Positions 17,592 to 25,918 of a stretch of 64,000 nt of DNA are shown here, piece by piece; the first letter of the stretch is position 1; every line of letters begins with the position of its first letter. A program made the position numbers and the translations under genes. A model generated the notes under the pieces. It was given only the letters and a program-made list of their open reading frames with translations, did not search any database and was not told the origin of the DNA. Source of the DNA: DAHUYF01 sp963838385 (GTDB taxonomy: Bacteria; Pseudomonadota; Alphaproteobacteria; ATCC43930; CGMCC-115725); NCBI GenBank assembly GCA_963838385.1, contig CAWIRE010000005.1, positions 62,001 through 126,000 on the forward strand, in the 5' to 3' direction.

Positions 17592-18779
17592 ATGAGTTTC
17601 GCGCGTGCTGTGGGGCAGCAGTTCGGCAGTGCGGGCGGCCTTCCCTCGACATCAGGGCTTTGGACCGGCGTGCGGCGTGAGATCGCTGAGGAATACGCGG
17701 AGCCGCATGATTATCCGTGGATCGTCGGATTCTCTGGCGGCAAGGACAGCACAGTAGTCTGTCACTTGGTGTTTGAACATCTGTTATCGCTGCCGCGAAG
17801 CGACCGACGCCGGCCGGTGCACATCGTCACTAACGACACCTTGGTCGAGAGCCCGCTCGTCATCGCACATATTGAGGCGGCGACGAATGAAATCCGGCGC
17901 GCAGCGGAGGTTTTTGGGTTGCCAATCTACGTTCAGGTCACACGGCCGGACGACGACCATACCTTCTGGGTGAGCCTGATCGGCCGAGGTTATCCTTCGC
18001 CAAATCGCAATTTTCGTTGGTGTACGGATCGAATGAAGATTCAGCCGACGAGTCGCTACATACGACAGCAGGTCGACACCGCCGGACAGGTCATTTTACT
18101 TCTCGGCGTAAGACGCGACGAAAGCGCGACGCGAGCCGGCAGCGTAGCACGCTACGACAACGGACACAGGCTAAACCGCCACAACGACTTGGTCGGCTGC
18201 ATGGTTTTTCGGCCGATCGTAGAGATGACGACCGACGACATCTGGGAATTTCTGGGTGAGAATAGCCCTCCCTGGGGTGGATCACATTCGTCGCTGATCG
18301 CGCTGTACCGCAATGCGTCCGGCGGGGAATGCCCCGTGGTGACGCAAAAATCTGACGCGCCTTCGTGTGGCACCAGTTCATCTCGCTTCGGATGTTGGAC
18401 CTGCACGGTTGTAGAGAAAGACCGAAGCCTGGAGGGTTTTGTGGAGGCTGGGTTTGCTGAATTCACGCCGCTGCTCGACTTCAGGGATTGGCTAGCAAGC
18501 ATCCGCAATGATCCTACTAGACGCATGGCACGACGCCGCGACGGACGGATAACCGTGATGCCGAACGGCACATATGTGCCGGGACCGTATACCATGGATG
18601 CCCGAGCGGAAATCTTGGAGAGGCTGCTGGCGCTCCAGGAGAAGGTGGGGCGGCGCCTTATTTCCGATGGTGAGTTGCTGCGTATTAGGGAAATATGGGC
18701 GGCGGACGCGCTCCGGGGGGCACAGCGCTTCGCGGCCGCGCATGCTGCGGCGGCGGCAACGGATCAGAGTGAGCAATAA
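17592..18779 (+). CDS. dndC: DNA phosphorothioation protein DndC (PAPS reductase-like ATP pyrophosphatase)
   Basis: DndC activates the DNA backbone with ATP and passes sulfur from a cysteine desulfurase into a phosphorothioate linkage. The 395-residue protein has the PP-loop SGGKDS at 48-53 (WIVGFSGGKDSTVVCHLV). It also has the DndC-specific NRNFRWCTDRMKI block, GVRRDESATRA, and a cysteine-rich segment SRFGCWTCTVVEKDRSLEG. The cysteines in these blocks are the likely 4Fe-4S ligands. The start at ATG 17592 has GAGGG five bases upstream; an in-frame extension to 17526 has no ribosome site. It ends by overlapping the first base of the next small ORF (TAATG). It is the first gene of the low-GC island. 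Confidence 0.93.
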   Translation: MSFARAVGQQFGSAGGLPSTSGLWTGVRREIAEEYAEPHDYPWIVGFSGGKDSTVVCHLVFEHLLSLPRSDRRRPVHIVTNDTLVESPLVIAHIEAATNEIRRAAEVFGLPIYVQVTRPDDDHTFWVSLIGRGYPSPNRNFRWCTDRMKIQPTSRYIRQQVDTAGQVILLLGVRRDESATRAGSVARYDNGHRLNRHNDLVGCMVFRPIVEMTTDDIWEFLGENSPPWGGSHSSLIALYRNASGGECPVVTQKSDAPSCGTSSSRFGCWTCTVVEKDRSLEGFVEAGFAEFTPLLDFRDWLASIRNDPTRRMARRRDGRITVMPNGTYVPGPYTMDARAEILERLLALQEKVGRRLISDGELLRIREIWAADALRGAQRFAAAHAAAAATDQSEQ

Positions 18780-19153
18780 TGCCTCGGAATGTGGTCGTGC
18801 TGCTAAATTCGGAAGAAGGTCGACGGCTTGTACGGAACAAGTGCCGCGGCGCTGGCATCAAGATTGGAGCTTTTGAGCGCCTGGTCGAAGCGGAGTTGGA
18901 TCGTCAGGGAATGATGCGACGAGCCGGGTTGTGGGAAGAATTTGACGAGATTTCGACGAAGCCGCGGAAGACGGCGAGGTTAGTTAATGAACCTTCGGCG
19001 CGTAGAACTGCGCGACTGGAAGGCGTACCAGCACGCACGTTTCATATTTCCCTCAGCGGAAGGACGGCGGAACATCATTTTGATCGGCGCGCCGAACGGT
19101 TACGGCAAAACGTCCTTCTTCGAAGCCTTGACCTTGGGTTTGTTCGGCCGTGA
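18779..19153 (+). CDS. Small DNA-modification-system-associated protein
   Basis: An ORF of 124 codons starting at ATG 18779, where the start shares the A of the dndC stop codon (TAATG), so translational coupling is likely. The first 70 or so residues form a plausible small protein: a basic start, then FERLVEAELDRQGMMRRAGLWEEFDEI. That pattern resembles the short proteins annotated beside phosphorothioation and DGQHR-type modification genes, though I recall this from the family and have not searched. The last 55 codons run over the dndD coding sequence in another frame and look like shadow sequence. The true C-terminus may be nearer 18986 if a base is misplaced. Function unknown; an adaptor between DndC and DndD would fit its position. 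Confidence 0.6.
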   Translation: MPRNVVVLLNSEEGRRLVRNKCRGAGIKIGAFERLVEAELDRQGMMRRAGLWEEFDEISTKPRKTARLVNEPSARRTARLEGVPARTFHISLSGRTAEHHFDRRAERLRQNVLLRSLDLGFVRP

Positions 19154-21063
19154 GGGCTTGCCGCTACTCCCCCGCGCGACGTTTAATCCGTCGGGCGAAG
19201 GCGATGGGAAGCTGCAGACCAGTTACAACCAGTTCTTGAGGGAAGCCCTCCACAAGCGTGCCCTCTCAGAGGGCCGGCCGTCTTGCTCGGTGGAGCTTGA
19301 GTTTGAGGACGATGACAACGAGAAGATCGTTCTAAAGCGCACTTGGCACTTCAGCGCCAATGGATCGCATAAGCCGCAGGACGAGGAGCTATTGATCTTC
19401 CGGGGCATGGCAAATCGAGCGGCCGGTCCCCCTCCTGCGATCACCGACCGTGGCGCCTGGTATCGCGATTTCGTCGCGCGGACGTTTCTGCCCTCGCCTC
19501 TCGCAGCGTTTTTTCTGTTTGACGGTGAGCGAGTACGGCAGTTCGCGACGCGCGGAATGGAAGCGCAGGTCCGCAGCGGAATCGAAGGTTTACTCGGATT
19601 GCCTGTGCTGCGGTCGTTGCAAGATTTGTTGCGGCGATATGCTGACAGCCGACGCTCCCAGGTGACGACTTCGACGGATGGTAAAGTCACCGATGTACAG
19701 TCCGAAATCGCCCGCATAGCGGAGCACCTCGCGCTCATCACTCAGCGTATCGAAGAAGAGGAGGCGGTGCTCCCGCGGCTTGAAGCCGAGCGCGACGAGA
19801 TTGCGCGAGAGCTGTCTCGCCTGGGAGGCGGCAGTCAGGCCATGCTCCAAGATTTGATCCGGGATGAACAGCGGCTCAATAGCACTGTCGAGAAGCAGGC
19901 TGATGAGCTGCAAAAGCTGTTGGCGGGTGATCTGGCTATTGCGCTTGCCGGGGAGGCGCTACGCGACGAAACACTTGCCCGGCTCAAGGCCGAGGAAGTG
20001 AGAGAGAACTGGGAAACCGGACGGGCGCAGGGGGCGCAGGGACTGAGACGCTTCCTTGATCGGTTGCGGAACTCGCTCGCGACCATCGTTCCGCCGCTGA
20101 GTGAAGGACAGATCACCTCCGTCCTGGCGGAGGCCCACTCGGCATGGGAGGCACTATGGTACCCGCCACCTCCCAATTGTGCACCCGACGTGCTTCATAG
20201 CCATCTGCAAGGGGTGGCGAGAGAGCAGGCCGTTCGCCGGCTTCAAGCTGCGGGAAACATCTCCGTGGCTACCTTGCGCGAAACCCTTTCCACTCTGAGG
20301 GATAGCCAGGACAAAGCTGAGGCCAAACAAAGAGAATACATGGCGCTGGAGGCGAATGCTCCGGCGGCACAGGAGAAGCAGACCCAGCTCTCCGCATTGT
20401 CTGAGCAAATCGGCGCCCTGAGAGAGGCGCTTCGTTCAGACCGGACGGCAAAGGACGCCGCGGAAGGCAACCTACAAGCAAAACGGGCCGAGTTCGGCCG
20501 CTATAGCGAGGCGAAGGGCCGAGGAGCGGTGCCGCTGCGGCGCGCGAGGCAAGCCGAAGCTGCCGCCACAATGATTGGAGGGCTGCTGGAGGAGGCCTTG
20601 CCAACGCAAGTGGACGAAGTCGCGAAGCGCATGACGGAAGCCTGGAACGCAATGGCGCGGAAAAAGGGATTCGTACATCGGATTGAGATCACGCCAGACT
20701 GCGAGGTTAAGCTACTGAACAGGCGGGGTGAGGATATTCGAGAGACGCAACTGTCTGCGGGCGAGGAGCAGATATTTACCCAGGCTCTAATTTGGGCGAT
20801 CGCTGAGGTCTCGGGGCGGGCGTTTCCGTTCGTTGTGGACACGCCACTCGGCCGTTTGGACGTAGAACATCGGCTCGGTGTGCTCGAGCATTTCACCAAA
20901 CGCGACGGTCAGGTGATCGATGTTATCGACGGATACAGAAGTGGTCGGGCCTTATCTGGACGCGATTTGGCGGAGGGTCCTCTGCGCCTACCAACTTGAG
21001 GCGCACACCGAAGACGGCGTAACTGTGACGACACCACGCGAGGGCTATTTTGCGTCGATCTGA
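18987..21063 (+). CDS. dndD: DNA sulfur modification protein DndD (SMC/Rad50-like ATPase), with 3' frameshift
   Basis: DndD is a Rad50-like ATPase thought to open or nick DNA for sulfur insertion. Walker A is IGAPNGYGKTS at about 33-43. The middle is coiled coil (about 220-520, rich in EE/AE/QR heptads). The ABC signature LSAGEEQ is at about 589-595 and Walker B FVVDTPLGRLD at about 614-624. After HFTKRDGQVI the zero frame becomes nonsense and stops at 20999. Dropping one base near 20919 gives the family's LSTDTEVVGPYLDAIW and continues to a TGA at 21061-21063, just before dndE. With that repair the protein is about 691 residues, normal for DndD. The lesion is probably an indel error, but a truncated active protein cannot be excluded because both Walker motifs precede it. 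Confidence 0.9.
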
Positions 21064-21069
21064 GGAAGC

Positions 21070-22605
21070 ATGACTTTGAACCTGGTCGAAGTGAGCACGG
21101 CTGGATTTCACACGACGCGGGAGGCTGATCAGCTTTGCGAGCGGCTGAAAAATGCGCTCGGCTACAAAGTGAACTACTTGGTCGCGCGCCTAGCGATAGC
21201 TCGATCTCTGGCGCTGGCTGAACCGCCACCGGCAGAGTTTAAAAGCGACGACGATGATGACGATAGTGGGCGGACGATCCGAGGCCATCAGCTCTTCGGT
21301 GAGGGGCCGGAAGCTGCAGCATGGGTGTCCCTCTTGGTGCAGCGTGCTGGTAATCCGAAGCTCACACGCCGCGATCTTCAGGCTCTCGTCTTGGCGCACT
21401 GGAAAAGAGGCGCTCAGCTCCTTGCAGATGATTGGGAAGCCATGGGTCACAGCCTCCCGCGATTTGTCGATCGGTTGGCGGCTGCGGCGGGGCTGCCGGA
21501 AACAGGGTTGTCGGGCGGTGGTACGGATGGCCGTGCAAAAACCAGTGCGACTGCCTATGCGAGCCCCGTGGTTATCCCTGTGGGCGAAGTCGGTGAGGAT
21601 GCTGATACTGGCGAACCGGTCAATTTTCCGCTGAACGCGCCCGGCGGGAGTCCGCACATAGCGATTATGGGGGCCGCTGGATCAGGCAAGACGCGGACCG
21701 CTGCACGGATGCTGCGGGGCATTCGGGATGCAGTGCCGGTACCGCTGCTGGCGTTTGATTTCAAAGGGGATTTGGCTTCCGCCTATAGCCTGGATACAGT
21801 TTTCGGGGCCCGGGTTGTGGCGCCCCCGCGTGGGCCCATCCCACTTGACGTATTAGCCGTGACCGATCATGACGACGTGACCCTGAAAGAAGCTGCGGCT
21901 CGGTTCCGGGACTGCTTCTCGCGCATTAAGAAGAGTACCCTTGGCGGGCATCAGGGCGATCTGCTGCGCGAAGCCGCGCTCTCGGTTTTGCGAGTAAAGC
22001 GGCCGGCGACAATTACCGACATACGCGAATCCGTGAAGCGTGAATATGATCGGCTAGGGCGAAAACCCGATGAAATGCTTGCTACGCTGAACGAGCTGAC
22101 GTTATTTACGCTATTCGAACCGAATATGCCGCCGGCCGAATTTTTTTCCAACAGCTGGATCATTAGCCTCCCGCCAGCAACGCCAGAAAGTGTAAGACGG
22201 CTGATCGTCAATCTCACACTGGACGCCCTTGACCGATGGCTGAACTCGCTACCAGAAGCGCAGATAGTTGGCGGTCAGCGCGGGTTGCGACACGTGTGTA
22301 TGATTGATGAAGCCCATCAAATCCTCGAGACGAAACTTCCTGCGCTCGGAAATCTGGTGCGCATGAGCCGCTCAAAGGGTGGCGTGGTGATGCTGATTTC
22401 CCAATCGCCCAACGATTTCAGCAACGAGGATGACGACTTCCTGGACAATGTTGGTCTCACGGTTGCTTTCAATACCCAGGCGCAACCAGGACCGAGCCGC
22501 CGGGTTTTCGGACAGACGCTGCCACTGGCATCACTCGCTTCTGGCGAGGCCCTCTGCCGGGTACGCTTGGAAGCGAAAACCCGTCGAGTTATTGCATGGC
22601 GCTAG
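21070..22605 (+). CDS. dndE: DndE domain fused to a HerA/FtsK-type ATPase
   Basis: 511 residues. Residues 10-50 (FHTTREADQLCERLKNALGYKVNYLVARLAIARSLAL) match the DndE fold. DndE normally stands alone at about 110 residues and binds nicked DNA as a tetramer. Beyond residue 160 lies a complete P-loop ATPase. It has Walker A GAAGSGKT at 201-208, an FDFKGDLAS strand typical of HerA/VirB4/DUF87 translocases, Walker B CMIDEAH at 410-416, and a sensor-like MLISQSPNDF at 441-450. The N- and C-parts are joined by a low-complexity acidic DDDDDD region (about 60-66) and a helical linker. DndH/DptH-type restriction ATPases also belong to this broad class, so the fusion may combine DNA recognition with translocation. 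The start at 21070 lies seven bases after the repaired dndD stop, with GAGGAAGC before it. Confidence 0.85.
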   Translation: MTLNLVEVSTAGFHTTREADQLCERLKNALGYKVNYLVARLAIARSLALAEPPPAEFKSDDDDDDSGRTIRGHQLFGEGPEAAAWVSLLVQRAGNPKLTRRDLQALVLAHWKRGAQLLADDWEAMGHSLPRFVDRLAAAAGLPETGLSGGGTDGRAKTSATAYASPVVIPVGEVGEDADTGEPVNFPLNAPGGSPHIAIMGAAGSGKTRTAARMLRGIRDAVPVPLLAFDFKGDLASAYSLDTVFGARVVAPPRGPIPLDVLAVTDHDDVTLKEAAARFRDCFSRIKKSTLGGHQGDLLREAALSVLRVKRPATITDIRESVKREYDRLGRKPDEMLATLNELTLFTLFEPNMPPAEFFSNSWIISLPPATPESVRRLIVNLTLDALDRWLNSLPEAQIVGGQRGLRHVCMIDEAHQILETKLPALGNLVRMSRSKGGVVMLISQSPNDFSNEDDDFLDNVGLTVAFNTQAQPGPSRRVFGQTLPLASLASGEALCRVRLEAKTRRVIAWR

Positions 22606-22638
22606 ACTCGCGAATGCGCCGATATTGTAATTCATCGA

Positions 22639-23229
22639 ATGGAAGATGGATGCACATCTCATCGACAAACGCTGAAAGAGGAACCTTGTACAAGGAAGCT
22701 TGACTTGAGTGTCCCCGCCTTTGGTCCCTTGGAGCTTCACGAACCCATCGACCTTTTGACGTTGAGCCAGCGCTTTTTCCTACATCCTGAGCTCCTGGCC
22801 ACTCTTTCTCTACCCGTATCTCTGAAGTGGACCCCGGTTCTGTTTCGCCCAAACAATAAATCCCTGGTCGCTGCACGACGGGGGGTATACGCCTTTATAG
22901 TAAAGGGCGAATTTCCAGATTTACCGACGCATGGTTATGTTATGTACATAGGGATAACTGGAAAAATCTCTCAGGCCAGGACGCTTAAAATTAGGTACAA
23001 TGATTATTTGCTGCAGCAGCAAGCGCCCCGTCCAAAAAAACGCGTCGGAATCGATCACATGCTGAATATTTGGCGTGATCGCCTATATTTTTACTATGCA
23101 CCTATTTCCAACAATGTAGATTTGGGCGCCATAGAAATCGCGTTGAATGATTGTCTTGTGCCGCCATTCGTTCAGGACGACTTTTCCGCGAAAGTACGTA
23201 GAGCAAAGAAAGCCGTTGGCTTGAGGTGA
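22639..23229 (+). CDS. GIY-YIG nuclease-like protein
   Basis: 196 residues from ATG 22639; a TTG at 22705 with AAGGAAG six bases upstream is an alternative start giving 174 residues. The C-terminal 120 residues have the GIY-YIG layout. GVYAF is at 82-86 (the GIY strand), YVMYIGITG at 101-109 (YIG), a conserved-type Arg in LKIRYNDYL at about 119, and AIEIALNDCLVPPF at 164-177, where Glu166 sits where the metal-binding Glu is expected. The N-terminal 80 residues are unrecognised. Base composition is lower in GC than the rest of the island. It sits between the DndE-ATPase and the DGQHR gene in the same operon. It could be a nuclease acting on DNA that lacks, or carries, phosphorothioate. Activity is inferred from the motifs alone. 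Confidence 0.7.
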   Translation: MEDGCTSHRQTLKEEPCTRKLDLSVPAFGPLELHEPIDLLTLSQRFFLHPELLATLSLPVSLKWTPVLFRPNNKSLVAARRGVYAFIVKGEFPDLPTHGYVMYIGITGKISQARTLKIRYNDYLLQQQAPRPKKRVGIDHMLNIWRDRLYFYYAPISNNVDLGAIEIALNDCLVPPFVQDDFSAKVRRAKKAVGLR

Positions 23230-23233
23230 TGCC

Positions 23234-24478
23234 ATGAAACGGATGTTTCTTCCAGCGCTGCGGGGGTACATGGGAGATTGGACGTACTATTCGTGCTTGA
23301 TGTCTGCAAAAGACATCGCAGCCAGGGTCAGCTATGCCGATGAGGTTCACCAGAACAAGGGACTGTCTGAGTTAATCCAGAGACAACTTAAACTCGGGCG
23401 CGGCAGGAAAATAGCCCAGTACCTTCAATCCAATGAGGACCGGTTCTTTAACTCTCTCGTCATTGCTGTTTACGGCGGGAGTCCAACGTGGCACGAGCTG
23501 GGCGACATCCGCGCCGCCAATAAGAGAACCGCAGAGGCGCTGACCGAGGAGACTAAGTATAGTATCGGCTTTTTGAGCCTAGATGGCGCTGAACGTCTCT
23601 TTGCGCTGGATGGGCAACATAGATTGGCTGGAATTAAAATGGCGGTTGCCAAGAGTGCGGAAGCGAGCGATGACGAAATTTCCATTATACTTGTCGGCCA
23701 CAGCAATTCTCAAATTGGTCTCCGAAGAACACGGAAGCTCTTCACAACACTCAACAAGACTGCAAAGCCTGTTTCGAAGGCTGAAATAATCATCTTGGAT
23801 GAGTTCGATGCAATGGCTATTACAACGCGTCGCATGGTTGAAAAGGGCGGCCTATTTTCCGGAAATAGAATATCTTTCGATGCTCAAGCAAATATCAGGC
23901 CGGATGATCAGCAGCACATTACGACAATAATCAACTTATATGATGTGCTCACAATCCTGTTCTCTAAAATAGGAGGTCTTGGGTCTCCTTCGAGGTTGAG
24001 GTTAGACCGTCCCGACGATTCGTCTCTAGACAATATGCTTGATTTATCTGCAAGTTATTTCCGTTCTGTCGGGAAGTATGTGAGGCCGTTTGGCGAATTC
24101 ATGAACGCCGATGACCGGACCTTTGCAAGTATCGTTGCTCGTTATCGGACCCCGGAAGGGGGCAACCTCCTTTTCAGACCGATAGGACAAAAAATATTCG
24201 CTGAGGTGGTCGCGAAGCTGCGTCCGCAAGAAAAATCTATTGATGCTGCTGTCAAGCGCGCGGCGAAAATCCCACTCGACTTGCATAAGGACCCATACGC
24301 GCATGTTTTATGGGACTCGGGCCGTGGGGGAATCGAGAGGAAAGCTGAAACTCATACCAGAGACGTTTTACTGTACATGCTTGGTGTAGGTACGCAGAAC
24401 GAAGCAACTTTACGCGAGCGCCGCGCAGGCTTTTTGGGGCGTGCCGATGCTGACCTCCCTGCTCAGATTCGAGGCTAG
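23234..24478 (+). CDS. dndB: DGQHR-domain protein, DndB-like
   Basis: 414 residues with the signature FALDGQHRLAGIK (DGQHR at 126-130). This motif defines DndB and its relatives. In known dnd loci DndB is a repressor and modulates how many sites become modified. Also typical are ITFLSLDGAERL-like sequence before the motif and RKLFTTLNKTAKPVSKAE after it. The ATG at 23234 lies four bases after the GIY-YIG stop codon, with TTGAGGTG just upstream, so cotranscription is very likely. In most dnd clusters dndB is first or divergent; here it is last. Composition is about 45% GC in a counted 60-base line (23821-23880), against about 68% in the downstream MFS gene, pointing to transfer. Confidence 0.85.
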   Translation: MKRMFLPALRGYMGDWTYYSCLMSAKDIAARVSYADEVHQNKGLSELIQRQLKLGRGRKIAQYLQSNEDRFFNSLVIAVYGGSPTWHELGDIRAANKRTAEALTEETKYSIGFLSLDGAERLFALDGQHRLAGIKMAVAKSAEASDDEISIILVGHSNSQIGLRRTRKLFTTLNKTAKPVSKAEIIILDEFDAMAITTRRMVEKGGLFSGNRISFDAQANIRPDDQQHITTIINLYDVLTILFSKIGGLGSPSRLRLDRPDDSSLDNMLDLSASYFRSVGKYVRPFGEFMNADDRTFASIVARYRTPEGGNLLFRPIGQKIFAEVVAKLRPQEKSIDAAVKRAAKIPLDLHKDPYAHVLWDSGRGGIERKAETHTRDVLLYMLGVGTQNEATLRERRAGFLGRADADLPAQIRG

Positions 24479-24687
24479 TCTCGTGGCCACATGTGGGCGT
24501 CGAACCGAGGTTCTATACGAATTTGCGGATAGGCTTGCGCGCATCGTGCACAAGATGTGTTCGACTGGTCTCGCTCCAAGGGGCTATCACCAGCCCGCTC
24601 TAATTTTTTCACCGCCGATATCGCGGCCACGATCATCTGGTGGATCGATTGAGACTTGACCTTAGTCCGGAGGTGACCGCCTACCCC
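24479..24687. other. Right border of the dnd island
   Basis: About 210 bases between the DGQHR gene and the MFS transporter. Composition rises back towards the genomic value within it. No tRNA end, integrase fragment or direct repeat matching the left border (17399-17490) could be seen. A short ORF from 24441 overlaps the dndB 3' end and shows nothing recognisable. GGAGGTG at 24669-24675 probably serves the transporter start. Confidence 0.5.
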
Positions 24688-25911
24688 ATGACCTCAGGTC
24701 GAGGCGGCGCGGCGGCGGAGCCGGACTCCGCTTATGCCTGGCTGCGGCTCGGCGTCGCGCTGGCGCTGAGCGCCGTTGGCGGCGTCGGCATGTGGTCCGT
24801 CGTTGTCGTGCTGCCGGAGATCCAGAGCGCGTTCGGCGTCGACCGCGCGGAGGCGTCGCTGCCCTATACCTTCGCCATGCTGGGCTTCGGCGTGGGCGGC
24901 ATCGTCGTCGGCCGCCTCGTCGACCGCTTCGGCATCGCCCGTCCGCTGGCGGCGCTGACGGTGGCGCTGGGCCTCGGCTATATCGCCGCCGGGCTCGCCG
25001 CCGGCCTCTGGCAACTCACGCTCGCCTACGGGCTGCTGATCGGCTTCGGCAGCGCCGCCTGCTTCGGCCCGATGATCGCCGACATCTCGCATTGGTTCCA
25101 GCGCCGGCGCGGCATCGCGGTGGCGATCTGCGCGTCGGGCAACTACGTCGCCGGCACGATCTGGCCACCGGTGGTGCAGCATTTCGTGACCACCCAGGGC
25201 TGGCGCGCGACCCATATCGGCATCGGCTCCTTCTGCCTCGCCACCATGCTGCCGTTGGCGCTGGCGCTGCGCCGCCGGGCGCCCGCCGCGCGCGTCGTGG
25301 CGGCGGCGGCGAGCGCCACGCCGCAGGCCGGGCTCGGCCTCTCGCCCGGCGCGCTCCAAGCGGTGCTGTCGGTGGCGGGCCTCGCCTGCTGCGCGGCGAT
25401 GGCGATGCCGCAGGCGCATATCGTCGCCTATTGCGGCGATCTCGGCTATGGCGTGGCGCGCGGCGCCACCATGCTGTCGCTGATGCTGGGCTTCGGCATC
25501 GTCAGCCGCATCGGCTCCGGCTGGGTGGCGGACCGGCTCGGCGGCATCGCGACGCTGCTGCTGGGCTCGTCGCTGCAGGGGCTGGCGCTGCTGCTGTTCC
25601 TGGGCTTCGACAGCCTGACCTCGCTCTATGTCATCTCGGCGCTGTTCGGCCTCTTCCAGGGCGGCATCGTGCCGAGCTACGCCATCATCACCCGCGAATA
25701 TTTCCCGCCGGGCGAGGCCGGGACCCGCGTCGGCATCGTGCTGATGGCGACGCTCGTCGGCATGGCGCTGGGCGGCTGGATGTCGGGCGAGATCTTCGAC
25801 CTCACCGGCTCCTACCGCGACGCCTTCGCCAATGGCGTGGCGTGGAACCTGCTCAACGGCGCGATCGCGCTCTGGCTGCTGCTGCGCAGCCGGCGCTGGG
25901 CGGTGGCGTGA
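24688..25911 (+). CDS. MFS transporter
   Basis: Inner-membrane major facilitator of 407 residues with about 12 hydrophobic segments. The first pair is visible at LRLGVALALSAVGGVGMWSVVVVLP. The loop 2-3 signature GRLVDRFGIARPL corresponds to the MFS motif A (GxLaDrxGrr), and its second-half counterpart is GSGWVADRLGGIATLL. The sequence resembles the monocarboxylate/oxalate-formate antiporter branch, but the substrate is not determinable. ATG 24688 has GGAGGTG 12 bases upstream. In-frame GTG codons at 24640 and 24673 are alternative starts that would add an N-terminal tail. Confidence 0.88.
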   Translation: MTSGRGGAAAEPDSAYAWLRLGVALALSAVGGVGMWSVVVVLPEIQSAFGVDRAEASLPYTFAMLGFGVGGIVVGRLVDRFGIARPLAALTVALGLGYIAAGLAAGLWQLTLAYGLLIGFGSAACFGPMIADISHWFQRRRGIAVAICASGNYVAGTIWPPVVQHFVTTQGWRATHIGIGSFCLATMLPLALALRRRAPAARVVAAAASATPQAGLGLSPGALQAVLSVAGLACCAAMAMPQAHIVAYCGDLGYGVARGATMLSLMLGFGIVSRIGSGWVADRLGGIATLLLGSSLQGLALLLFLGFDSLTSLYVISALFGLFQGGIVPSYAIITREYFPPGEAGTRVGIVLMATLVGMALGGWMSGEIFDLTGSYRDAFANGVAWNLLNGAIALWLLLRSRRWAVA

Positions 25912-25918
25912 GGCAGCA

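Noticed and set aside
24441..24659. 72-codon ORF at the right border of the dnd island
   Set aside because: It overlaps the end of the DGQHR gene, has no ribosome site and no recognisable sequence.
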